A stretch of DNA of 24,882 bases from CAZWLD01 sp964634685 (GCA_964634685.1 CAZWLD010000034.1:1-24882), one strand, 5' to 3'. Positions 1-6,754 are shown, counted from the stretch's first letter. Made by a program: numbers and translations. Notes: a model not told the origin generated them from the sequence alone.

Positions 1-2
1 CT

Positions 3-119
3 GGAATTAGTTATAAAAAGCTTAAACTAATTCAGCCACGAAAAACGATATTAACGGAATTGAGGTGTAACATTTTTCCTCACTCAACCGAAGAAGAGTG
101 TCTCCAAATGTTAGATTAA
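3..119 (+). CDS. 3' tail of an unidentified CDS, cut by the window edge
   Basis: A reading frame open from the window edge runs for 38 codons and stops at TAA 117-119. The peptide is basic at first (KKLKLIQPRK) and ends in an acidic stretch (STEEECLQMLD). I do not recognise the family. It could be the tail of a transposase or of another accessory protein, but nothing in so short a piece proves that. It ends directly against the DUF4143 remnant that follows in another frame, so this may be a junction between two decayed genes. It may also be a chance open frame. Confidence 0.3.
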   Translation, partial: GISYKKLKLIQPRKTILTELRCNIFPHSTEEECLQMLD

Positions 120-504
120 TGAAATTGCATCGAAAGAGTTATATAAATGCATCATGAAAGATAAGCTATCCTTAAATGAAGGAATGCTATATGAAAATGC
201 TATTTCGCAAATTATTGTATCAACAGGAAGGAGATTATTTTTTTATTCTCATTATTCGATAGAAAAGCATCGAAATGACATTGAAATAGATTTTATGATT
301 TCAAATGATAGTAAGACTAATATTAAAGTATACCCAATTGAGGTTAAATCTTCAAAAAACTATACGACAATATCATATGATCTGTTTATAGAGAGATTTG
401 GAAAAAGAATTGCTGAATCGTATGTTGTGCATCCAAAACAATTCTCTTTATATGAAAAAGGAATGAAGATACCACCGTATATGCTTTTGTTTATTTTGCA
501 ATGA
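115..504 (+). pseudogene. C-terminal remnant of a DUF4143 (AAA_14-type) ATPase
   Basis: Only the C-terminal part of the family is present. The family pattern NEGMLYENAISQ, then IEIDFMI, then YPIEVKSS (the nuclease-like EVK core), then VHPKQ and PPYMLLF, can be read from about position 160 to the stop at 502-504. The first in-frame ATG is at 154. Recognisable homology (ELYKCIMKDKLS) extends upstream of that ATG to about 136, and an in-frame TAG lies at 112-114. Intact members are about 400 residues with an N-terminal P-loop ATPase, which is missing here. No convincing ribosome binding site precedes the ATG. I read it as a 5'-truncated remnant rather than a working 116-residue protein. Confidence 0.7.
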
Positions 505-534
505 AAACATATGATAGAAATTAGAAAGCAGTTG

Positions 535-563
535 TTGATATTTCATTTTTATTTGTGTATAAT
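535..563 (+). promoter_or_regulatory. Sigma-A promoter of the structured RNA upstream of dacB
   Basis: The -35 box TTGATA (535-540), a 17-bp spacer and a perfect -10 box TATAAT (558-563) predict a start near 570. It is the only good promoter before dacB at 789. Confidence 0.8.
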
Positions 564-569
564 AAAAGC

Positions 570-752
570 GAGGGAGGCCTACCAACAGGCTACCCCAAAT
601 TTTGTTTCTTAGGGAAAGCACCGTTGCCACATATTTTTTTCTTTCCCTAAAAAATCAATCATCGATTATTTGTCACGATTGATCAAGTTAATTATTAATC
701 TTAACATAGGTTAAGAAGTCCTCCATTTCTTCAAATTGGAGGAATTTTTTTT
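570..752 (+). ncRNA. Structured RNA of unknown class ending in an intrinsic terminator; possible dacB leader
   Basis: From the predicted start near 570 the transcript folds into successive hairpins. H1 is at 572-595 (GGG and GCCT arms, hexaloop ACCAAC, AG/TA internal loop). H2 is at 609-650 (10 perfect pairs). H3 is at 654-683 (7 pairs). H4 is at 699-716 (7 pairs). A terminator stem with a T-tract closes it at 719-752. The region has no sensible reading frame. The sequence did not match the riboswitch, 6S, SRP or tmRNA motifs I know by eye. Its terminator lies 37 bp before the dacB ATG with no second promoter visible, so it may be an attenuating leader for dacB-spmA-spmB. GGAGG (573-577) could pair with CCTCC (720-724) in the terminator arm. 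A free-standing small RNA is equally possible. Confidence 0.6.
719..752 (+). terminator. Intrinsic terminator of the 570-752 RNA
   Basis: TCCTCCA plus TTT pairs with AAA plus TGGAGGA across a CTTC loop (one bulged T), followed by eight T. Confidence 0.8.
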
Positions 753-788
753 ATCTTAATTTCATATATTTTTTTAGGTGAAAATGAT

Positions 789-1820
789 ATGCGAAAAATA
801 TTGTTTTTGTTATTGCTTAATATGCCATTTTTAGTTAATGCTCAAATGGTAAATCAATATTGTATTATGGATATTGAGTCAAAAAGAGTAATCGCAGGCT
901 CCAATATGAATGAAAGAGCCTTGACCGCATCAATTTGCAAGGTTATGACCTTGATTGTTGCGATTGAAAATGGCAATTTAGATGGCTACATTAAAATCAC
1001 AGAAGAGGACAATAATCAAATTGGCTCAAAGGTATACATTGATACTGATGATAGGCTTCAGCTTTACGATGCTCTTTATGGTCTAAATTTGCGGAGTGGA
1101 AATGATTTAGCCCATGCCATAAGTATCAATGTATCAGGATCAGTTTCGGATTTTGTGTATTTGATGAATGAAACGGCTAAAAGAGTGGGAATGAAAAACA
1201 CAACCTTTGAAAATCCATCAGGATTAGATGAGGATAGTAAAAATTATTCAACGCCGTATGATTTATGTCTGTTAGTTAGCTATTGTTATCAAAATTCCGT
1301 CTTTAGAGAGGTTTTTGAAGCAAAATCATATTCCTTTAGGACTTTAGACCAAAAAGCGTTTCTGTGGCAAACTAAACACCGTTTGGTGCGTGATGAAGGT
1401 TTCTTGGGCGGAAAAACAGGGTACACAAAGCAGGCGGGGAGAACTTTAATCACCACAAAGGATCGGGATGGCAAGATTTTTGTTTGTGTGACCATGAATT
1501 TTGGTGATGATTTTAATTTTCATAAAAATGCCTTGAATGATTCACTTAATAAATATGAAAGAACATTAGTGATGACAAAGCAAATATTTCGGCAAACGCA
1601 AATTGATATTGATTATTTACCTTCCTTAAAAGAAGATATTTATCTTCCTTTAAAAAAAGGAGAAAAAATCAAAACGATTGTGTATTTAAAGGCTCATCCT
1701 GATGATAATTGTGGCTATGTTGCTTTATTTATTGGTGATGAGGAAATCTATCGAAAAGAAATATATGTGGCTGATGATGAGCAAATAGCCACCTATATCA
1801 TCAGTAATTTATATGGTTAA
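789..1820 (+). CDS. dacB: D-alanyl-D-alanine carboxypeptidase (PBP5*/DacB-like, S11 family)
   Basis: Serine DD-carboxypeptidase that trims the terminal D-Ala from peptidoglycan stem peptides outside the membrane. A signal peptide (MRKILFLLLLNMPFLVNA) covers about residues 1-18. The active-site motifs are in order: SxxK as S48-I-C-K51, SxN as S103-G-N105, and KTG at 209-211. A small C-terminal beta domain follows from about residue 270, as in PBP5 proteins. The chosen ATG has AGGTG ahead of it. spmA starts 9 bp after its stop. The dacB-spmA-spmB order matches the Bacillus subtilis sporulation operon in which DacB lowers spore cortex cross-linking, so I infer a spore-cortex role. By sequence alone it could be a vegetative DacA/DacF-type enzyme. 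Confidence 0.88.
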   Translation: MRKILFLLLLNMPFLVNAQMVNQYCIMDIESKRVIAGSNMNERALTASICKVMTLIVAIENGNLDGYIKITEEDNNQIGSKVYIDTDDRLQLYDALYGLNLRSGNDLAHAISINVSGSVSDFVYLMNETAKRVGMKNTTFENPSGLDEDSKNYSTPYDLCLLVSYCYQNSVFREVFEAKSYSFRTLDQKAFLWQTKHRLVRDEGFLGGKTGYTKQAGRTLITTKDRDGKIFVCVTMNFGDDFNFHKNALNDSLNKYERTLVMTKQIFRQTQIDIDYLPSLKEDIYLPLKKGEKIKTIVYLKAHPDDNCGYVALFIGDEEIYRKEIYVADDEQIATYIISNLYG

Positions 1821-1829
1821 GGGAAATAT

Positions 1830-2402
1830 ATGGTAAATATAATTTTTTCACTTCTTATCATCATTGCCATCATTTTTGGAATTTTATCGAATAATTTAGA
1901 TATCATCAATGATGTTATTTTAGAGGCACCCAAGGATAGCTTTACGATGATGGTAAATATTGGGGTGATGATTGTTTTATGGAGCGGAATTTTAGAGGTT
2001 GCGCGAAGAGCGGGGATTTTAGAATTTATTAGTAAAATCCTAAAAAAAATCCTCTCGCCTTTATTTCCTAATACGAGTGATAAAGCGATGGAATATATTT
2101 CAAGCAATGTGGCGGCTAATATGCTTGGGCTTGGTTCCTGTGCAACTCCCTTAGGAATCAAAGCTATGGAGGAATTACAAAAGGAAAACGAAAACAAAAC
2201 GCGGGCAACGAAAAAAATGATTACCTTGCTTATTTTGAATACAAGTGGCTTAACCTTAATTCCCGAAACGATTCTCAGCCTAAGAAAAATGTATGATGCT
2301 AAAATCACGGTTGAAATCATTCCTTATGTTATGCTATGCTCAATTATTACTTCGATTTTAGCGATTTTCTTGGATTATCTTTTTAGGAGAAGAATTAAAT
2401 GA
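1830..2402 (+). CDS. spmA: Spore maturation protein A (nucleoside-recognition/Gate domain membrane protein)
   Basis: 190-residue multispanning membrane protein of the SpmA family, involved in spore core dehydration and heat resistance in Bacillus. The family core NVAANMLGLGSCATPLGIKA lies at about residues 93-112, with hydrophobic segments at the N-terminus, around residues 40-60, 130-150 and 165-185. The family carries a Gate domain shared with nucleoside transporters, but its substrate is unknown. AAGGGA precedes the ATG. The gene sits between dacB and spmB and its TGA overlaps the spmB start as ATGA, so the two are translationally coupled. Confidence 0.88.
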   Translation: MVNIIFSLLIIIAIIFGILSNNLDIINDVILEAPKDSFTMMVNIGVMIVLWSGILEVARRAGILEFISKILKKILSPLFPNTSDKAMEYISSNVAANMLGLGSCATPLGIKAMEELQKENENKTRATKKMITLLILNTSGLTLIPETILSLRKMYDAKITVEIIPYVMLCSIITSILAIFLDYLFRRRIK

Positions 2403-2899
2403 ATTTGAGTCTTTTGATTATTCCTTTGTTTATTGGAATTATTTTTGTTGTGGCGTTAATAAAAAAGGTTAATGCCTATGATTCCTTTTTGACCGGCGCA
2501 AAGGAAGGGATGGCATTAGCCTTTAAAATTTTCCCTTTACTTTTGGCGATGATTTTTGCGACATCGCTTTTAAAAGCATCGGGCTTTATTCAGTTTTTAT
2601 TAAAGGATTTTGATCTTTTTTTACCAAGTGAGATTATTATGCAAAGCTTGTTTCGGCCGATTTCCGGAAATGCTTCCTTGGCGATGATGATGGAAGTATA
2701 TGAAATCTATGGGGTCGACTCAAAGGAAGCTTTGTATTCATCAATATTGCAGGGAAGTAGTGATACCACCATTTATGTCATTACCCTTTATTTTGGCAGT
2801 GTTGGAATCAAGGATTATCGGTATGCCCTAGTCTTAGGACTAATGGCTGATTTAACGGGTTTTTTAACTACTCTTTTGTTACTAAGGATTTTTTTATAA
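2399..2899 (+). CDS. spmB: Spore maturation protein B
   Basis: 166-residue membrane protein of the SpmB family, partner of SpmA. Features visible are an N-terminal membrane helix, the SFLTGAKEGMALAFKIFP segment near residues 30-45, FRPISGNASLAMMMEVY near 85-100, and SSILQGSSDTTIYVITLYFG near 115-135. These correspond to the conserved parts of the family (B. subtilis SpmB is about 178 residues). The start overlaps the spmA stop by 4 bp. Its last 6 bp overlap the converging methyltransferase gene, with no visible terminator between them. Confidence 0.88.
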   Translation: MNLSLLIIPLFIGIIFVVALIKKVNAYDSFLTGAKEGMALAFKIFPLLLAMIFATSLLKASGFIQFLLKDFDLFLPSEIIMQSLFRPISGNASLAMMMEVYEIYGVDSKEALYSSILQGSSDTTIYVITLYFGSVGIKDYRYALVLGLMADLTGFLTTLLLLRIFL

Positions 2900-4048
2900 A
2901 ACATTTAAAACAACGCATTTTAAGTATAAGGATTCCTCGCTTCCAAGTAAAGTAGGATGATCTTTAGCTTGGGTTCGAAATTCAATCATGCGAATCGTCC
3001 TTTTGGCATCTAAAGCCGCATCATTTAGCATTTCTAAGAAGAGGGCTGGCGACATATGCTGGCTGCAGGAGCAGGTGACTAAAAAGCCTCCTTTTTTGAT
3101 AAGCTTTAGGGCAGTCATATTGATTTCCTTATAGCCGCGATAGGCTTCTTGAATCTTATCCTTGGTTTTGGTGAAGGCAGGAGGGTCTAAGATAATGCAA
3201 TCAAAAGGCTCGCCCTCGTAGCCTCGCAAATAATCAAAAACATCAACGCATTTGGCTTCTAGGTTCGAAAAATTGTTGAGGCTAGCATTATACATAATGT
3301 TTTGACATGCTCGCTCTGAAATATCAGCGGCAATAACTTTTTTGGCGACTAAGCAAGCATTTAAGGCAAAGCCACCGGTGTGACTGAAGCAATCAAGCAC
3401 GAAGCCATCTTGGCAATACTGCTTGATATTAGCGCGGTTTTCCTTTTGATCAAGGAAATAACCGGTTTTTTGGCCGTTTTCAACGTCTACGTTTATCTTG
3501 ATGTTATTTTCATCAATAACAACACAAGGATTTCCTCCGCCTCTTAGCCAACCCTTGACTAAAGGAAGTCCTTCCTTTTTTCGTACTGGAACATCGCTTC
3601 GTTCATAGATACCTCTTGGATTCAATAATTCCATTAAAATATCACAAATCATTTCCTTTCTGACATCAATGCCTAGGGTTAGGGCTTGAAGAACTAAGAC
3701 ATCGTCATATTTATCAACAATTAATCCGGGAATTAAATCGGCTTCCGCAAAAATCAAGCGACAAGAATTATCGTAGCCCAAGGTTTTTCGATAGTCGATG
3801 CAATCCTGGATTCTTTTTTTAAAAAAAGCATAGTCGATTTCCTCTTTTTCTCTTGTAAGAAGACGAACAATAATCTTTGAATTGACATTGATGTAGCCTC
3901 GTCCTAAAAATTGGTTGTCAAAGCTATAGACATCGCAAATATCGCCGTCTTTTGTGTATCCAGTAATGCGGTTAACCTCATTGCTGAAAACCCAAGGATG
4001 ACCGGCAAGAAGGCGATCTTCTTCGTTTCTACGTAAGTTTACATTCAT
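2894..4048 (-). CDS. rlmI: RlmI/YwbD-type class I SAM-dependent 23S rRNA (cytosine-C5) methyltransferase
   Basis: 384 residues in the three-part RlmI layout: an N-terminal PUA RNA-binding domain (about 1-80), a central EEHEE domain (about 90-180) with the VENGQKTGYFLDQKENR signature at 189-205, and a Rossmann methyltransferase. SAM motif I is VLDCFSHTGGFALNA (217-231). The substrate motif DPPAF lies at 288-292 and the CSCS motif with the candidate catalytic Cys at 326-329. In E. coli RlmI makes m5C1962 in 23S rRNA, and I infer the same target class here. GAGGTG lies upstream of the ATG, with a possible -10 TATAAT (plus-strand 4069-4074). The gene points against spmB and away from rluB, splitting an otherwise Bacillus-like cluster. 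Confidence 0.87.
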   Translation of the reverse strand: MNVNLRRNEEDRLLAGHPWVFSNEVNRITGYTKDGDICDVYSFDNQFLGRGYINVNSKIIVRLLTREKEEIDYAFFKKRIQDCIDYRKTLGYDNSCRLIFAEADLIPGLIVDKYDDVLVLQALTLGIDVRKEMICDILMELLNPRGIYERSDVPVRKKEGLPLVKGWLRGGGNPCVVIDENNIKINVDVENGQKTGYFLDQKENRANIKQYCQDGFVLDCFSHTGGFALNACLVAKKVIAADISERACQNIMYNASLNNFSNLEAKCVDVFDYLRGYEGEPFDCIILDPPAFTKTKDKIQEAYRGYKEINMTALKLIKKGGFLVTCSCSQHMSPALFLEMLNDAALDAKRTIRMIEFRTQAKDHPTLLGSEESLYLKCVVLNVL

Positions 4049-4110
4049 ATGTTTACACCTCGTTATTTATTATATCACGAAAATTTCTACATTTATCTTT
4101 AAATTTATGA

Positions 4111-4116
4111 TATACT
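4111..4116 (+). promoter_or_regulatory. Candidate -10 box for rluB
   Basis: TATACT lies 20 bp before the rluB ATG. The -35 region 17 bp upstream is poor, so this is a weak call made because rluB is divergent from its neighbour. Confidence 0.4.
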
Positions 4117-4135
4117 TTATGTGGTGATGTTATAA

Positions 4136-4948
4136 ATGGAAAGATTAAATAAAAGAATCGCTCAGTCAGGCAAAGCTTCAAGAAGAAAAGCTGATGAGCT
4201 AATTAAGGCAGGACATGTTAAGGTTAATGGAAAGATTGTTACCGAATTAGGATATATGGTTGATGATAAGGATGAAATTATGGTTGATAATGTCATCGCT
4301 TTAAAGGAAGAGCATGTTTATTTTGTTTTAAATAAGCCGACAGGATATATTACAACCGTTAGTGATGAAAAAGGTCGTCGTACGGTTATGGATTTAATCA
4401 AGGAAAAAGATAAACAAAATCGAATTTTTCCGGTTGGACGTCTTGATTATGATACCGCTGGGGTTTTATTGCTTACTAATGATGGTGAGCTTAGTCAGCT
4501 TTTAACAAGTCCTAAAGGAATTGTTGAAAAGGAATATTTGGCGCGAGTTAAAGGGATCGTAACTGAGGATGAGCTTCGAACTCTTTGTCGAGGTGTAACG
4601 ATTGACAATGGCTATAAAACGAAAAAGGCTAAAGCTTTTATTGTATCGAAGGATACAAAAAATGATTCAACCTTGGTTGATATTACGATAACGGAAGGAA
4701 AAAATCATCAGGTTCGTTTGATGATGAAGGCAATCGGTCACGAGGTCAAGAAGCTTACGAGAATTCGTCAAGGTGTTGTGACAATTGAAGGAATCAAAAA
4801 AGGCGAATATCGACCTTTAAAGATTCATGAGGTTAAGCAATTATATGCTTTAGCTAAAACTAAGGTGAAGGAAGAGACGGATGTTAAAAAGCAAATCAAA
4901 AGGGGTAGCACCGATTATTTAGGTAATACAAGAAAAAAAACTGAATAA
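4136..4948 (+). CDS. rluB: 23S rRNA pseudouridine synthase RluB (RsuA/RluB/E/F family)
   Basis: Isomerises a uridine in 23S rRNA (U2605 in E. coli) to pseudouridine. An S4 RNA-binding domain spans residues 1-60 (RLNKRIAQSGKASRRKADELI). The catalytic motif is GRLDYDTAGVLLLTNDG, with the catalytic Asp at D104. Further family motifs are LNKPTGYITT (65-74) and EGKNHQVRLMMKAIGHEV near 187-204. A basic, lysine-rich tail of about 40 residues follows the catalytic domain. GGTGATG lies upstream of the ATG. The gene follows spmB closely in Bacillus (ypuL); here the methyltransferase lies between. Confidence 0.92.
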   Translation: MERLNKRIAQSGKASRRKADELIKAGHVKVNGKIVTELGYMVDDKDEIMVDNVIALKEEHVYFVLNKPTGYITTVSDEKGRRTVMDLIKEKDKQNRIFPVGRLDYDTAGVLLLTNDGELSQLLTSPKGIVEKEYLARVKGIVTEDELRTLCRGVTIDNGYKTKKAKAFIVSKDTKNDSTLVDITITEGKNHQVRLMMKAIGHEVKKLTRIRQGVVTIEGIKKGEYRPLKIHEVKQLYALAKTKVKEETDVKKQIKRGSTDYLGNTRKKTE

Positions 4949-4971
4949 TATTCAGTTGGTGAAATTCCTAG

Positions 4972-5000
4972 ACGATGGCTATTTTGGTCATCGTTTTTTT
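4972..5000 (+). terminator. Intrinsic terminator after rluB
   Basis: ACGATGGC pairs with GTCATCGT (one G-T pair) over a 7-nt loop, followed by seven T. Confidence 0.8.
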
Positions 5001-5010
5001 TGGACTTTTT

Positions 5011-5039
5011 TTGACTTCGGTCATAATTTTACATATAAT
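5011..5039 (+). promoter_or_regulatory. Sigma-A promoter of the abiEi-like gene
   Basis: TTGACT (5011-5016), a 17-bp spacer and TATAAT (5034-5039). Transcription would begin near 5046, so an upstream in-frame ATG at 4975, inside the rluB terminator, cannot be the start used. Confidence 0.82.
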
Positions 5040-5070
5040 ATTATTAGATAGTAATAATGGAGGTGATGTT

Positions 5071-5664
5071 ATGGATTATATCGAGAAACTTATTGATATT
5101 GAGAAAAAGTATGGTGGAATTATTGAAACAAAAATAGCAGAAGAAAATGGCATCTCGAAAGCTATGCTCTCTAAATTATGTAAAGAAGATAGAATATATC
5201 GAATTGCAAGAGGACAGTATATTCTTTCTGATGATATGAGTGATGATTTCTTTTCTATTAGTAAACGTTCTTCAAATATTATTTTTTCACATGAAACTGC
5301 TCTCTATCTTCATGGAATTTCTGATCGAACACCATTTGAACATACGATTACTGCACCATCTAGATGCATTCCTTCAGCTTCCATAAGATCAGAATGTAAG
5401 GTTTATTACATTAAACCAGAATTATTTGAATTGGGTAGAACAATTCTCAAAACACCGGCTGGAAACGACGTTCCTGCATATGATCTAGAGCGCACAATTT
5501 GCGATATAATTCGTAGCCGTAATAAAGTGGGAACTGAAACGTTTTTAGCGGCATTGAAGCTGTATGTTAAAAATCCTAACAAAGACTTAAACAAACTATA
5601 TTTTTATGCCCAAAAGTTGCGTGTATCCAATATACTTAGGCCATATTTGGAAGTGCTTTTGTAA
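5071..5664 (+). CDS. AbiEi-family antitoxin/transcriptional regulator, without its AbiEii toxin
   Basis: 197 residues, full length for the family. An N-terminal winged-helix domain (about 1-50) is followed by ARGQYIL (46-52) and IFSHETALYLHGISDRTPFE (about 70-90). The C-terminal antitoxin domain has YDLERTICDIIRSR (about 137-150) and ends with LYFYAQKLRV and LRPYLEVLL. AbiEi normally represses its own operon and counters the nucleotidyltransferase toxin AbiEii encoded immediately downstream (type IV system). No such gene follows within 640 bp, and no recognisable remnant of one. The start is the ATG after GGAGGTGATG, downstream of the promoter. It may be a solitary regulator, an anti-addiction module, or what is left of a lost pair. 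Confidence 0.83.
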   Translation: MDYIEKLIDIEKKYGGIIETKIAEENGISKAMLSKLCKEDRIYRIARGQYILSDDMSDDFFSISKRSSNIIFSHETALYLHGISDRTPFEHTITAPSRCIPSASIRSECKVYYIKPELFELGRTILKTPAGNDVPAYDLERTICDIIRSRNKVGTETFLAALKLYVKNPNKDLNKLYFYAQKLRVSNILRPYLEVLL

Positions 5665-5972
5665 TTATAGCAATGAATATATAAGCTTGTTACGTAACAT
5701 AAAACAATTATCTTGCAAAGGTTATTTTTTGAAATATTTTCTTAAGAGGTGTAAAATGCTTTTTTGGAATTTCATGTATTGGTAATGCTTTTGTATAATA
5801 TTACTAGGCTATATTTGCAAATTATATAACATAATGGTATATATTAGATGAAATGAAGAATATGGTTTTTGCAGAAAGTGAAATTAGATAATATCCGAAA
5901 TTTCTGAATTATGGTGTATTATTTGACATATAATAATGATCCAGATAAATTTGGATTTTTCCAATAAAAGTA

Positions 5973-6000
5973 TTGCAATACTTCTTAGTTGGGTTATAAT
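5973..6000 (+). promoter_or_regulatory. Sigma-A promoter of the repeat-hairpin RNA
   Basis: TTGCAA (5973-5978), a 16-bp spacer and a perfect TATAAT (5995-6000). Confidence 0.72.
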
Positions 6001-6006
6001 ATAGTT

Positions 6007-6130
6007 GAAGATAAAGTGAGAGGATAACACTATAAAGAAGTTCCAATTAGAAGATACAGTGCAAAGGTAGCACTGAAAAAAGAAGTCCTATTTAGAAGAA
6101 CGTAAATCATACCTTTTTGGGTATGATTTA
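6007..6130 (+). ncRNA. Candidate small RNA with two GA-rich repeats, each followed by a hairpin
   Basis: The predicted transcript contains a 20-nt element twice, 45 nt apart (6035-6054 and 6080-6099; 17 of 20 identical, consensus AAGAAGTYCYAWTTAGAAGA). The first copy is followed by the hairpin CAGTGC/GCACTG (6057-6075). The second is followed by a 10-pair hairpin with arms AAATCATACC and GGTATGATTT (6104-6129), which may act as the terminator although its T-tract is weak. There is no reading frame. Tandem repeats between a promoter and a hairpin resemble type III antitoxin RNAs, but no ToxN-like gene follows, so that is only an analogy. Confidence 0.5.
6104..6129 (+). terminator. Hairpin closing the repeat-hairpin RNA
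   Basis: A 10-bp perfect stem with a T-rich loop. The following bases (ATTTGTT) form only a poor T-tract, so termination strength is uncertain. Confidence 0.45.
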
Positions 6131-6249
6131 TTTGTTAAATGAGGTATAGTATAAATGGATAATGAAGCATCCATTGATTATTTTGTTTGTAATATTATGA
6201 ACTTTGACATTGAAAATGAATAAATATATACAGAAATGATTACAATTGA

Positions 6250-6278
6250 TTGATAAAATTCTTTTATAGATATATATT
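6250..6278 (+). promoter_or_regulatory. Promoter of the relB-like gene
   Basis: TTGATA (6250-6255), a 17-bp spacer and TATATT (6273-6278), 25 bp before the ATG. Confidence 0.6.
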
Positions 6279-6302
6279 AGAGATAAAAGGTGAGGGATAT
6301 AT

Positions 6303-6581
6303 ATGGCTAGCATATTTATCCGATTTAGCGTTGATGAATCGTTGAAGAATGAAGCTTCATTAATCTGTAAAAGACTTGGAATTGATTTTCAAACATATCT
6401 AAGATTGTGTTTGGTAAGGCTGGTTTCGAATAAGAAAATTCCTTTTGAGATGGCTTTAGATGATAAAAAATCAGATGTAATTGGAGCGTTGTTAAAGATG
6501 AATAAGATATCTGAAAATTATTCTAATTCTAATATGACACTTGAAGAAATAAATGCCGAGATTAGTGAGGTAAGAAAATAA
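6303..6581 (+). CDS. RelB/DinJ-family antitoxin without a toxin partner
   Basis: 92 residues. The N-terminal ribbon-helix-helix DNA-binding segment (ASIFIRFSVDESLKNEASLICKRLGI, about 2-27) is followed by the family hallmark NKKIPFEM (about 44-51) and an acidic C-terminal tail (TLEEINAEISEVRK) of the kind that wraps the toxin. Such antitoxins neutralise RelE/YafQ ribosome-dependent mRNA endonucleases and repress their own operon. The toxin gene normally overlaps or follows at once. Here the next 100 bp hold only a terminator, and no RelE/YafQ-like frame is visible. GGTGAGGG lies before the ATG. The gene looks intact, and it is the second antitoxin-only locus in 1.5 kb. Confidence 0.82.
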   Translation: MASIFIRFSVDESLKNEASLICKRLGIDFQTYLRLCLVRLVSNKKIPFEMALDDKKSDVIGALLKMNKISENYSNSNMTLEEINAEISEVRK

Positions 6582-6679
6582 ATTGTCCATCGGTCACTGT
6601 GCCTTATTAATAAACTCTTAGGAAGAATCAATTGTGAAAAGACATTTTATTGTTGTTACGCTTAAGGAATTATATGGAG

Positions 6680-6710
6680 GACGACTTGAACTCGCAAGTT
6701 GTCTTTTTTT
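6680..6710 (+). terminator. Intrinsic terminator downstream of relB
   Basis: GACGACTTG pairs with CAAGTTGTC (one G-T pair) around AACTCG, followed by a run of T. Confidence 0.85.
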
Positions 6711-6754
6711 CTAGATGTTCATCCATATAAAATAATCAACAATAAAAATCAGAA

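Larger units (their letters stand above)
5665..6302. other. Intergenic stretch between abiEi and relB
   Basis: No protein gene can be supported here. It is very AT-rich. Around 5797-5820 lies a short stretch resembling the 3' end of the abiEi-like gene. A promoter, small RNA and hairpin occupy about 5973-6129. The relB promoter is at 6250-6278. The expected AbiEii toxin is absent on both strands. Confidence 0.6.

Noticed and set aside
4975..5070. N-terminal extension of the abiEi-like gene (hydrophobic MAILVIVFFGLFL...)
   Set aside because: It is the translation of the rluB terminator and the abiEi promoter. The real start with GGAGGTGATG is at 5071.
6007..6130. Type III toxin-antitoxin (ToxIN-like) RNA
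   Set aside because: Only two imperfect repeats exist and the next gene is a RelB/DinJ antitoxin, not a ToxN-type endoribonuclease. Kept only as an analogy.
6155..6223. A 22-codon frame (MDNEASIDYFVCN...) preceded by GAGG
   Set aside because: Too short and unlike any family I know. The spacing of the binding site is only fair, and frames of this size are common in such sequence.
6634..6714. Short GTG-initiated frame after relB that might be a toxin remnant
   Set aside because: It encodes only about 26 residues, runs through the terminator hairpin and shows no RelE/YafQ pattern.
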